Below are positions 38,256 through 45,942 of a stretch of 64,000 nt of DNA, in pieces. The stretch spans positions 1,240,545 through 1,304,544 of the forward strand of contig NZ_LFIJ01000002.1 of the NCBI RefSeq assembly GCF_001187555.1, written 5' to 3'. Each line of letters starts with the position of its first letter. Positions within the stretch are counted from its first letter, which is position 1. A program made the position numbers and the translations under genes. The notes under the pieces were generated by a model. The model had not been told where the DNA came from and searched no databases. It was given only the letters and a program-made list of their open reading frames with translations. The stretch comes from Gilvimarinus polysaccharolyticus (GTDB lineage: Bacteria; Pseudomonadota; Gammaproteobacteria; Pseudomonadales; Cellvibrionaceae).

Positions 38256-40106
38256 TTGAATATTATTGAACGTTTTTTTTGTCGATCTTTTCTTGTTTGT
38301 TCGATTATATTTTCTGTGTTGGCCGTGCTGCTTTTTCTTCCAGGACTTGGTGGTGGGTTTTTGTTTGATGATTGGCCTAATATAGTTAGAAATCCTGCCC
38401 TGCACCTGAAAGAAATTAATAACCTTGATGACCTTCTGTACGCCGCCTACAGCTTTGAGGTTGGAGGTAGTTCACGGCCGCTGGCTATGCTCAGCTTTGC
38501 GTTGGACTTTTGGCGGGCGGGGCTAGATCCAGTCGCTTTTAAAGTGACTAATTTGGTTATTCATGGTGTGACGAGTTTTGTATTGGCGCTGTTTTTACGT
38601 CAAGTCTTTATGTTGGCAAATTGGTCGTCTAAACGTGCCGCGAATATGGCTTTGCTGCTGGCATTATTGTGGGCTATTCATCCGCTACAAGTGTCTTCGG
38701 TATTGTATGTCGTACAGCGTATGCAAACTCTGGCAACGCTTTTTGTGTTGTTGACATTATTTTCTTATGTGCGAATGCGTGCCCTGCAAATAGCAGGGGA
38801 GCGCGGTCAGTTATATGGGATTTTAGCTGTGCTGTCAGGCGTGCTGGCATTTGCGAGTAAAGAAGATGCCGCATTAATACCGTTGTACTTGCTAGGTTTG
38901 GAGTTGACTGTCTTGCAGTTTCGTGAGGCTCAGCGTCTGCGCATGGTGTATGGGCTTCTGGTTTTGTTGGGTGCAGCAGTTTATTGTTTTGTTGTTATTC
39001 CTTATTTCTGGCACTGGGATGCGTATCCGGGCAGGGATTTCTCGAGCGTGGAGCGGTTATTGACCCAGGGGCGAGTGCTGGTGATGTACCTGTGGCAGAT
39101 AGTACTTCCTTATCCTAGTCATTTAACGTTTCTGTATGACACACTTCCTGTTTCGCGCAGCCTATGGCAGCCGTGGACCACTGTGCCGGCTATTTTATTG
39201 CTTGGAGCTCTTTTGGTGTGGGCTTTGTATTGGCGTCGCGCTCGTCCTGTATTTTCGTTTGGTGTCCTTTTGTTTTTTGCGGGACACGTCATGACAAGTA
39301 ATATTATCGGCTTGGAATTGGCTTTTGAGCATCGTAACCACCTCCCGTCAATGGGGGTATTGCTTGCTTTGGGGGATTTGCTGGCCGTAGCGTTTCAGCG
39401 CTGGAGGTTAACAAAAGGTTTGATTGGTGCATTCGTGGTGTCCCTTGTCATTCTTGTTAGTTCTGCCACATTGTTTCGAGCATACATATGGGGCGATGGG
39501 TTGCGTTTGACTCAGGAGCACCTGCGATTGGAGCAAGATTCAGAGCGTGCTTGGCTGATGCTCTGCACGACTCATTTTGAGCTAAGTAATCAGCAAAAAG
39601 ACAGGGAGTTGCACCTTGATCTTGCAATTAATACTTGTCAAAAAGGAGCTGAACACCTCTCTCAATCAACTGTTTTGATGCACAATGTGTTGATTTATCG
39701 TGCTGTTAAGGGCGATGAGGCTGACGATGATTGGGCACGCTTTCTTCTGCGGTTACAAAACGCGCCAATGAATATTCAAAATAAAGGCATACTTTGGGTG
39801 ACTCTCCAGAATGCGGAAAAAGGAGTTTTGAAAAACGAGAAAGGAATTTTGGAGACTATTGATATTATGGCTGCTAAAGCGACATTACAGCCAGCGGAGT
39901 ACTTGCGATTAGGTGCCTATGTTTTTAATGAAACACATGTTCCTATTCGAGCTCTTGCTTATTTGCAGAAGGCAGTAGAGCTTTCTCCTCCGGGTGACCC
40001 AGTCATTCAAAAAATGTTAGGCGAGCTGGTGGCTGCTGGGCGGCAGGACTGGGTGGACCGCTTAATACAAGTACGCCAACGGTCTGAAGAGGAGGAGGTG
40101 TTGTGA
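38256..40106 (+). CDS. Multi-pass GT-C-like membrane glycosyltransferase with TPR-like C-terminus, copy 2
   Basis: Paralogue of the preceding gene, 616 residues, with the same topology and motifs: FDDWPNI (D38-D39), SRPLAMLSFALDFW, TNLVIHG, QVSSVLYVVQRMQT, YFWHWDAYPGRDFSS and FEHRNHLP. Similarity runs along the whole length but is strongest in the membrane half; the C-terminal soluble part has diverged more. It also starts at TTG (38256), with AAAGGA eight bases upstream. The end overlaps the GTG of the next glycosyltransferase by four bases, so the two are translationally coupled. The pair may act on different sites, different acceptors or different donor sugars. Confidence 0.7.
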   Translation: MNIIERFFCRSFLVCSIIFSVLAVLLFLPGLGGGFLFDDWPNIVRNPALHLKEINNLDDLLYAAYSFEVGGSSRPLAMLSFALDFWRAGLDPVAFKVTNLVIHGVTSFVLALFLRQVFMLANWSSKRAANMALLLALLWAIHPLQVSSVLYVVQRMQTLATLFVLLTLFSYVRMRALQIAGERGQLYGILAVLSGVLAFASKEDAALIPLYLLGLELTVLQFREAQRLRMVYGLLVLLGAAVYCFVVIPYFWHWDAYPGRDFSSVERLLTQGRVLVMYLWQIVLPYPSHLTFLYDTLPVSRSLWQPWTTVPAILLLGALLVWALYWRRARPVFSFGVLLFFAGHVMTSNIIGLELAFEHRNHLPSMGVLLALGDLLAVAFQRWRLTKGLIGAFVVSLVILVSSATLFRAYIWGDGLRLTQEHLRLEQDSERAWLMLCTTHFELSNQQKDRELHLDLAINTCQKGAEHLSQSTVLMHNVLIYRAVKGDEADDDWARFLLRLQNAPMNIQNKGILWVTLQNAEKGVLKNEKGILETIDIMAAKATLQPAEYLRLGAYVFNETHVPIRALAYLQKAVELSPPGDPVIQKMLGELVAAGRQDWVDRLIQVRQRSEEEEVL

Positions 40107-40960
40107 GTATTTCTATTGTGCTTCCGGCAAAAAATGAAGCCATTGCTATTGGTGATACTATTCGTGGTATTCGCAAGTATTACCCAAATGCTGAGTTGAT
40201 AGTGGTCGATGATGGTTCTGTTGATGACACTGCGGTAATTGCCGAAGCGGCAGGAGCTCAAGTAATACGGCAACCTTATAGTAAAGGGAATGGTGCGGCT
40301 ATTAAAGCCGGGTTACGTGCTGCCAGCAATGAGGTCGTTGTCTGTATGGATGCCGATGGACAGCATCGACCTGAGGATATCGTGCCGTTGCAACAAAAAT
40401 TAGAAGCCGGATACGATATGGTGGTAGGTGCGCGTAACCGAGAAGGCCAGGCGGGCTTGCATCGCTCAATGGCTAATGGCTTTTACAATAAATTTGCCAG
40501 CTGGATGGTAGGGCATAAGGTAGAGGATTTAACCTCGGGGTTTCGGGCAGTAAAGCGTAAAAAGTTTCTGGAGTTTATTAGCTTGTTACCTAATAAGTTC
40601 TCATATCCCACGACCATCACTATGAGCTTTTTCCGCGCAGGGTATTCGGTTGGGTATGTTCCTATTACCGTTTTAAGGCGGGCGGAAGGGTCGAAAAGTC
40701 ACATCAACCTTTGGAAAGATGGTGTTCGCTTTCTTTTAATTATTTTTAAGGTTGGCACTCTTTTTTCACCGCTAAAATTATTTTTTCCTATCTCGTTAGC
40801 GCTGGGTGGAGGGGGAGTCATCTATTACGCCTATACTTACCTAACCGATGGTAGGTTCACTAATATGGGGGCCTTATTGTTTACTACCTCTATTCTTGTG
40901 TTTTTGATGGGGTTAGTGTCTGAGCAGGTGACAGCATTGATGTATAAAGATAAGGGATAG
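40103..40960 (+). CDS. GT2 polyprenyl-phosphate glycosyltransferase (ArnC/GtrB/DPM1-like)
   Basis: Family GT2 enzyme of 285 residues. The GT-A domain starts SIVLPAKNEA and carries VVDDGS (D36-D37) and the metal-binding DxD D83-A-D85 within MDADGQ; KGNGAAIKAGL is typical of dolichol/undecaprenyl-phosphate sugar synthases. Two C-terminal hydrophobic segments (about residues 222-275) anchor it. It should transfer a sugar from a nucleotide donor onto undecaprenyl phosphate at the cytoplasmic face. GTG 40103 overlaps the stop of the GT-C gene upstream, which suggests that this enzyme makes the lipid-linked donor for those transferases. The sugar is unknown. Confidence 0.85.
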   Translation: MSISIVLPAKNEAIAIGDTIRGIRKYYPNAELIVVDDGSVDDTAVIAEAAGAQVIRQPYSKGNGAAIKAGLRAASNEVVVCMDADGQHRPEDIVPLQQKLEAGYDMVVGARNREGQAGLHRSMANGFYNKFASWMVGHKVEDLTSGFRAVKRKKFLEFISLLPNKFSYPTTITMSFFRAGYSVGYVPITVLRRAEGSKSHINLWKDGVRFLLIIFKVGTLFSPLKLFFPISLALGGGGVIYYAYTYLTDGRFTNMGALLFTTSILVFLMGLVSEQVTALMYKDKG

Positions 40961-41133
40961 CTGATTCCGTACGTCAAGACGAGTAATGCCTTCGTAAGTG
41001 AGGGTAGACTAGATGTTTAATTTCACTCCCTGGCTTGAGCTCACACGCTAGGCTTTCTGGGAGTGTCTACTGTATCGAAAACATTGCAGTGCTTAGAGTT
41101 TCCCTCTCAATCCGTCAGCGAGGATTTACCTGG
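40961..41133. other. Spacer ahead of the ArnD-like gene, with an inverted repeat
   Basis: The 173-base gap has no convincing gene. CACTCCC (41024-41030) and GGGAGTG (41059-41065) form a 7-bp inverted repeat with a 28-base gap, a possible operator or long-loop hairpin. No clear promoter is seen, and no JUMPStart/ops element. Confidence 0.35.
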
Positions 41134-41970
41134 ATGAGTAGCCCGAGGCTAGTTGTTAGGTTGGATATAGATACAATTGCATGCATGCATCCGGGGGTGG
41201 ATGGCTTGTTGTCTTTGGCGAGAGAGAATGATGTTAAATTTTCATTCTTTGTCAATATGGGGCGTGCAATTAGTTATAGTGCAATTATTCGAAAGCTTGT
41301 CAGTAAAAGCAATAAAGATAATCAAGTTGTTAAGTTATCTTCTGTGGATAAGTTGGGTTTTGGGGGGGTGTTAAAAACACTGTTATTTAACTCGAAAGTA
41401 GGGCTAAGCCATCCGCAGATGTTACATAAAATTGTACGAGAGGGGCATGATTTAGGCTTACATGGGGGTAAAAACCATGGGACATGGCAACACAATGCCA
41501 GGTCATGGGGAAAGACTAAGTTGAAGGAGGAGGTGGAGTGGGGGTTTAATGCCATGACCCAGATTGGACTCCCGGCGCCAAACTTATTTTGTTCTCCTGG
41601 TTTTACAACTCATCCCGATCTTGAAGTGGTGCTAGCAGAACTCGGATTTTTGGCGCTTGCCGATGATCACCTAGAAGGAGCAAAGCTAATTTCTCCTAGT
41701 CTGAGAGTTAAAGACTTTAAGCGTATAAATACGACTATGTTGGGCCAGCCAGGGGCGGTCGGATATGTCGAAAATTCGATGGCCAGTGTTTTATTTCCAG
41801 ATGATGTGGCGATTAAGGTAAAGAAAAGCTTTATGCAGGGTGATGCGGTTCTTTATGATCATCCGTGCCTTGTTGGTCGTCACGGTTTGGACCGATTGTC
41901 CGCTATCATTAAGGTGTGGCTTGGTCTTGGGGGGCAAGTGGTTCCTTTGCGAAACTTAATTGAGAAGTAA
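41134..41970 (+). CDS. ArnD-like NodB-fold deformylase/deacetylase
   Basis: Polysaccharide-deacetylase-fold protein of 278 residues resembling ArnD, which removes the formyl group from undecaprenyl-phosphate Ara4FN. It opens VVRLDIDT, the ArnD-type motif 1 (D11, D13), and has LGLHGGKNHGTWQ where ArnD has VGLHAWDHHAWQ. The second metal His of the usual HxxxH is Asn here (H110, N114, H115). Later come FCSPGFTTHPDLE, which corresponds to the ArnD AAGWRAD region, and LYDHPCLVGRHG. ATG 41134 is chosen; the frame is open further upstream without similarity. It lies downstream of the polyprenyl-phosphate glycosyltransferase, as arnD does with arnC. The substrate is not known. Confidence 0.75.
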   Translation: MSSPRLVVRLDIDTIACMHPGVDGLLSLARENDVKFSFFVNMGRAISYSAIIRKLVSKSNKDNQVVKLSSVDKLGFGGVLKTLLFNSKVGLSHPQMLHKIVREGHDLGLHGGKNHGTWQHNARSWGKTKLKEEVEWGFNAMTQIGLPAPNLFCSPGFTTHPDLEVVLAELGFLALADDHLEGAKLISPSLRVKDFKRINTTMLGQPGAVGYVENSMASVLFPDDVAIKVKKSFMQGDAVLYDHPCLVGRHGLDRLSAIIKVWLGLGGQVVPLRNLIEK

Positions 41971-42704
41971 TGTTTTGTTCGGATTGGTGGGGTAATGGAG
42001 TGACAAAAGATGCTAAATCTCCTAGTAAGGATTGGTCTGAACTTTTAGGCGAAAATGAAGAACTTTACCGCCGCTCTAGACCTAAGCGAGCTAAATTTAT
42101 TCTTGAGTATTTAAAAGTGCATTGCCCCCAGTTGAAAGTGGAAACATTCCACGAGCAAGGTGCTTTTAGTGGTAAAGATATAAGGCACATTAAAGCGTCT
42201 GTGTTAAATGGATTCTTCTGTGCTAGTGATTTAGATGTTGGTGTGGCTGGTTATTTGTCGGCGCAAGGTGTTAATGCGTTGTCTTGTGATGCATTTTGTT
42301 TGCCGTTCAAAGATTCTGCATTTGATTTGACTTATCATTCAGGCTTAATTATTTGTTTTAATAATGAAGATGCCTTTTTGATTGTGCAGGAGCAAATTAG
42401 AACAACTAAAAAAATAGCATTTGTTTTTGCTCATAATGATCTGAGTTGGGTCGATAAGTTTGCGTCGTTCTATAAAACAAAAATACAAAAAAAAGACATA
42501 TTTAATTATAGGCGGTATCGGGAGGAGGAGCTTCTTGATATGGCTAGCCGTATGGGGCTGGATGCCGAAATCTATTTTTTTGATAATGCATTAATGAATT
42601 TTTTAAAACGTAATTTCAAACGTTTGCATACTGTGTTGTCTTCGTTTAGTTGGGTGAATAGAAAATTCTTGGCTAACGAAATCGTTATGGTTGTTAGAAA
42701 ATGA
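41970..42704 (+). CDS. Probable SAM-dependent methyltransferase-like protein, degenerate
   Basis: Protein of 244 residues. The segment CDAFCLPFKDSAFDLTYHSGLI (C106 to I127) matches the motif around the acidic and aromatic residues of class I methyltransferases (type DAxxLPFxDxxFD). The glycine-rich SAM loop is not canonical: HEQGAFSG stands where GxGxG is expected, so activity is uncertain. ATG 41970 overlaps the preceding stop by one base; GTG 42000 with a GGGG site upstream is a possible shorter start. Base composition is AT-rich. The end overlaps the ATP-grasp gene by four bases. It probably modifies the same glycan, or it is a structural relative without catalysis. Confidence 0.5.
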   Translation: MFCSDWWGNGVTKDAKSPSKDWSELLGENEELYRRSRPKRAKFILEYLKVHCPQLKVETFHEQGAFSGKDIRHIKASVLNGFFCASDLDVGVAGYLSAQGVNALSCDAFCLPFKDSAFDLTYHSGLIICFNNEDAFLIVQEQIRTTKKIAFVFAHNDLSWVDKFASFYKTKIQKKDIFNYRRYREEELLDMASRMGLDAEIYFFDNALMNFLKRNFKRLHTVLSSFSWVNRKFLANEIVMVVRK

Positions 42705-43774
42705 TCGGGATCATACTTGGCGGAAGGTTGAATGCGCTATCTGTGGCGCGTTCTTTGTCTGAGTTTGAGTGTGAGCGGCATGTTATAAGTACATGTTCTA
42801 GTCATATCTGCAAGGTCTCTAAGTTTGTTGATCGCTATTCATTTTTTGAAAGCTCTAGTGAAGTTTTAAGTGCGTTAGGGCAGTATAGTCAAGAAATAAT
42901 TAAAGTCGTGTATGCTACAAATGATTTTTGGGCTAGTTTTTTAGCTGAAAATGAAGAGTACTTAAGATCAAGAGGGTTTTATTTTCTGATAGCTCCCAAA
43001 GAGTCTATTGATGTCATTTTGGATAAATTCTTTCTTTATCAGAAATTCGGTGAGAAGGTTCTTATGCCTGAAACTGTTCTTGCCTCTCGGAAGGCGGAGT
43101 TTTCTAAAAATAAAGATTATATATTAAAGCCAAGGCGATCTTTTTTGGATGAACTTGTCGTTAAGAAGGGGTTTCGGGATTGTTCTGAGTCAAGTCAAGA
43201 TTTTGTTGTGCAAGAGCGCTTGTCAATGAATATTCTCAATCATTATTCGTTTTCAGGGGTTGCCCTTCAGGGGCAGGTCATTTTTGGCGGTCTGACTCAC
43301 AAAGTGTTGGAGTATCCATCTCCCGGAGGTACAGCTACTTTGGTTGTGCCCTCTAATAATGCAGGTTGCCTCTATGATACGGCTTTGGCCGAGGCAGAAA
43401 AGATCATTTCGGAAGTGGTTTATAGCGGGGTTTTTGAAATTGAGTTTATTTTTTATAAGGAGCGTCTTTGGTTTTTAGAGTTCAATCCTAGATTTTGGCT
43501 TCAGCATGAAATTTTTAATGCGCTGGGAGTCAATATAGCCGTGCTTTATACGAACCTTTGTTTGGGGCGTTCTTGTCAAGATGTTGAGTTTAAGTATAAA
43601 AAAGCTGTTTGGTTGCATGAAGGGTTCTTGTTTTCAATTTTTCTGACGAAGTTTGATTTTATTAAGGTTGTTCGCTGCCTTTTTAGCGGTGGGCGGGTTC
43701 TTGCTTACTGGCGGATGAGTGACCCTAAGCCATTTTTTAGGTTTGTGCGTGAACTTATATGCAAAAAACAATAA
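42701..43774 (+). CDS. ATP-grasp ligase of unknown substrate
   Basis: Protein of 357 residues with the ATP-grasp layout. The N-terminal pre-ATP-grasp fold begins MIGIILGGRLNALSVARSL; K109 and K143 (YILKPR) are likely nucleotide-binding lysines; FVVQERL gives E172; and the metal site is E246/E248, E260 and N262 in EFNPRFW. Such enzymes form acyl-phosphates and ligate amines or other nucleophiles. Partners in a tight unit are a methyltransferase-like gene before it and a flippase-like gene after it, with an overlap of 16 bases. An acylation or amino-acid addition to an amino sugar exposed by the ArnD-like enzyme is a plausible inference, not shown. Confidence 0.75.
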   Translation: MIGIILGGRLNALSVARSLSEFECERHVISTCSSHICKVSKFVDRYSFFESSSEVLSALGQYSQEIIKVVYATNDFWASFLAENEEYLRSRGFYFLIAPKESIDVILDKFFLYQKFGEKVLMPETVLASRKAEFSKNKDYILKPRRSFLDELVVKKGFRDCSESSQDFVVQERLSMNILNHYSFSGVALQGQVIFGGLTHKVLEYPSPGGTATLVVPSNNAGCLYDTALAEAEKIISEVVYSGVFEIEFIFYKERLWFLEFNPRFWLQHEIFNALGVNIAVLYTNLCLGRSCQDVEFKYKKAVWLHEGFLFSIFLTKFDFIKVVRCLFSGGRVLAYWRMSDPKPFFRFVRELICKKQ

Positions 43775-44676
43775 AGATCTCTCTGTTGTTGGGGGGGTTA
43801 TTTGCTTTAGTCTTTTTCTTGGTTGATTTTTCTGAGCTTTTTTCGGTTTTTGCTAAGGTTTCTTTTCGGACATTGCTGGTAGTCTTGGCCTTTTATTTGG
43901 TTTTTTATATTGCCAATGCAAAAACTTTAATGCTGTTCATGTCTGCTATGGGGCATAGGCTGTCTTTGCTTGATAGTTTAGGTGTGAATCAACTGTCTTC
44001 ATTGTTTAATTATGTTGCACCTTTTCGGGTGGGGCAATTTGCTGTTAAGGCTGTCTTGGTGCGGTTGCTGTCTGGAATGCCGGTTTCATCTTCGGCGGTT
44101 ATATTTTTCTTGATTTCCCTCCTGTCGCTCATTGTTTCTGCTTTTTTGTTTTTAGTTACTGTGTTTTTATTGGATGGCTCTACGTTATATAAAGAATATA
44201 TTGTGCCCATTATATTTTTTCTACTGGCCCTTTTCGGAGTGGGGATGATCTTGTGGTTAGCTGGCGGCCTTAAGTTTGTTAGAGGAAGATTGAGTAAGCT
44301 CGAAGTTTTGATTCCCATACTTTCTGTCAAGCTGATTCTTTCTTGTGTTGCTTTGTTGGCTATTCAAGTTGTGGTGGGTTCGATTATTACAATGGTTTTT
44401 TTAGCTGGCGTTGATGTGCCCATCAAATTGGTGGATGCCATTTTTCTTTCGTCTGTCGCCAGTGTGGTTTTTGTACTGTCCGTAACCCCTGGAAACTTAG
44501 GGGCTAAAGAGTTAACTTTTGTCGGGATCGGGCTGGGGTTGGGGATTCCTGAGGCCCCGATGTTAGCAATTTTGATTGTTGATAGATTGCTTCAGATTTT
44601 TATGGCGAGTATTTTTTCGGTTGGATTTTTTTATACACATCGGTCGTTGGTTGTTAAGGCGTTTAGCTCCAATTGA
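43759..44676 (+). CDS. LPG-synthase-TM/UPF0104-type membrane protein, possible lipid-linked sugar flippase
   Basis: Membrane protein of 305 residues with about eight helices. The late segment SVTPGNLGAKELTFVGIG with VDRLLQ is the hallmark of the lysylphosphatidylglycerol-synthase transmembrane family (PF03706-like), whose MprF member flips charged lipids. A conserved NYVAPFRVGQ loop lies near residue 90. It has no catalytic C-terminal aminoacyl-transferase domain. Overlap with the ATP-grasp gene and position at the end of the unit suggest that it translocates the modified undecaprenyl-linked sugar, like ArnE/F. Flippase function is inference. The gene is AT- and T-rich. Confidence 0.75.
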   Translation: MQKTIKISLLLGGLFALVFFLVDFSELFSVFAKVSFRTLLVVLAFYLVFYIANAKTLMLFMSAMGHRLSLLDSLGVNQLSSLFNYVAPFRVGQFAVKAVLVRLLSGMPVSSSAVIFFLISLLSLIVSAFLFLVTVFLLDGSTLYKEYIVPIIFFLLALFGVGMILWLAGGLKFVRGRLSKLEVLIPILSVKLILSCVALLAIQVVVGSIITMVFLAGVDVPIKLVDAIFLSSVASVVFVLSVTPGNLGAKELTFVGIGLGLGIPEAPMLAILIVDRLLQIFMASIFSVGFFYTHRSLVVKAFSSN

Positions 44677-44794
44677 TGTAAGCTAAGGCGCTTGAAAAGT
44701 TGTTTCTTTTTGTTTTTAGTGTGGTTTCTCTGCCGCATGGTCCCCTCTAAATGTTTTTTAATATTACTGTTTAGGTTGTCGCCTTGCTGCCTTG

Positions 44795-45895
44795 TTAACT
44801 TTTCTCGATTCGTTTTTTTAAATCCAGAGCAATTGTCAATGATGGTTTTTCTTGATGGAGAGGTAAGTGCGTTGTGATTGTGGGGTTGTGGTTTTTTTTC
44901 TCATTGAAGAAAGCATTTATGATGTCTGAATCGTATTTACTTAAAACGCTATTAGAGCCTAAACCCTCGTCCCTTTCTGTGTGTTGGCGCATTAGGAGGT
45001 TGGGTATGTTTAAGTATGAGCACTCCTCCTGATTGCTTCCTCCGTCTGTCATTATAAAATTTGCTTTGCTAATAAGGTCGGTAAATTTGAAGTAATTCAT
45101 TCTAGGAAGAAGTTCAATTTTGGGGTTGGCCTCTAGTTCTTCCATCCATCCATAGCTGCTAAGCTTATGTCGAGTGGCGGAATGAAGAACAAATTTTACA
45201 TTTATTTCCTGTGAGAATTGAAAAATCGTATCTAAGATAAAACGGAAACGAGCTCGATTTGAGATGTTTTCAAATCTGTGAATAGACGCGACACAGTAAT
45301 TTTGAGTGCTGACTTTTTGGTGATCTTGAGCGTGGGCTAAAGAAAATCTAACAGAGTCAAGTAATGTGTTTTGCCCAGTGTCGACAATGTCAGCATTTTT
45401 TTTAGTTTTTTTTATATTGTTAATCGCCATTGTGCCACTGCAGTAGTAGATTGAAGCGATTTTACTAACGATCCGGCGGGTCAGCTCTTCTGGGAAGGGG
45501 TGAAGTAAGCTATGGGACCGCAGGCCAGCTTCTACATGTGCGACAGCTATTCCATGTCGTTTGGCGAGCAGTGCGCCAATTAAGGTTGACATGGTGTCGC
45601 CATGTACTAAACAAATTTTATATTTTCGTTTGGCAATCTCACAGTTAGATTTCAAGTTGTTTTTTAGTGTTTTTATCAGCCATCCGAGTAGTTTTTTTGA
45701 TGTGTTGGCTTCTTCTATAGGCGCTAAGGTATACGCTGGTTCCGGTAACCCAAACCCCTCAATTAGATCTGACATGGTTTCTTGGTGCTGGCCGGTAAGT
45801 ACAAAGTCAAACTTTAACCCCTGCTTTCTTATCTCCAGTATTACTGGTGCCATTTTGATGAGTTGTGCCTTGGTGCCAATAGGGATGAGTATCAT
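44795..45895 (-). CDS. UDP-N-acetylglucosamine 2-epimerase-like protein (WecB/WbpI family)
   Basis: Cytoplasmic enzyme of 366 residues in the non-hydrolysing UDP-GlcNAc 2-epimerase fold. Motifs in order: GTKAQLIKMAP (GTRPE in most members), VHGDTMST with D100, HVEAGLRS with E122, PFPEELTR with E136, IHRFEN with H206, and TDGGSNQEE with D284 and E290. Key acidic residues and the His are all present, so it should be active. Substrate may be UDP-GlcNAc (to UDP-ManNAc) or a uronate derivative, as for WbpI. It is antisense to the preceding genes and forms a minus-strand pair with the dehydrogenase at 45943-47268. Confidence 0.85.
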   Translation of the reverse strand: MILIPIGTKAQLIKMAPVILEIRKQGLKFDFVLTGQHQETMSDLIEGFGLPEPAYTLAPIEEANTSKKLLGWLIKTLKNNLKSNCEIAKRKYKICLVHGDTMSTLIGALLAKRHGIAVAHVEAGLRSHSLLHPFPEELTRRIVSKIASIYYCSGTMAINNIKKTKKNADIVDTGQNTLLDSVRFSLAHAQDHQKVSTQNYCVASIHRFENISNRARFRFILDTIFQFSQEINVKFVLHSATRHKLSSYGWMEELEANPKIELLPRMNYFKFTDLISKANFIMTDGGSNQEECSYLNIPNLLMRQHTERDEGLGSNSVLSKYDSDIINAFFNEKKNHNPTITTHLPLHQEKPSLTIALDLKKRIEKS

Positions 45896-45942
45896 AAGAA
45901 GCTCTGAGTGTTAGTGGTGTAGATGTTTAGTTGCGTTGCAAG

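Noticed and set aside
44692-44877. 61-residue hydrophobic open frame after the flippase-like gene
   Set aside because: Overlaps the 3' end of the epimerase gene antisense; T-rich DNA gives hydrophobic codons by chance.
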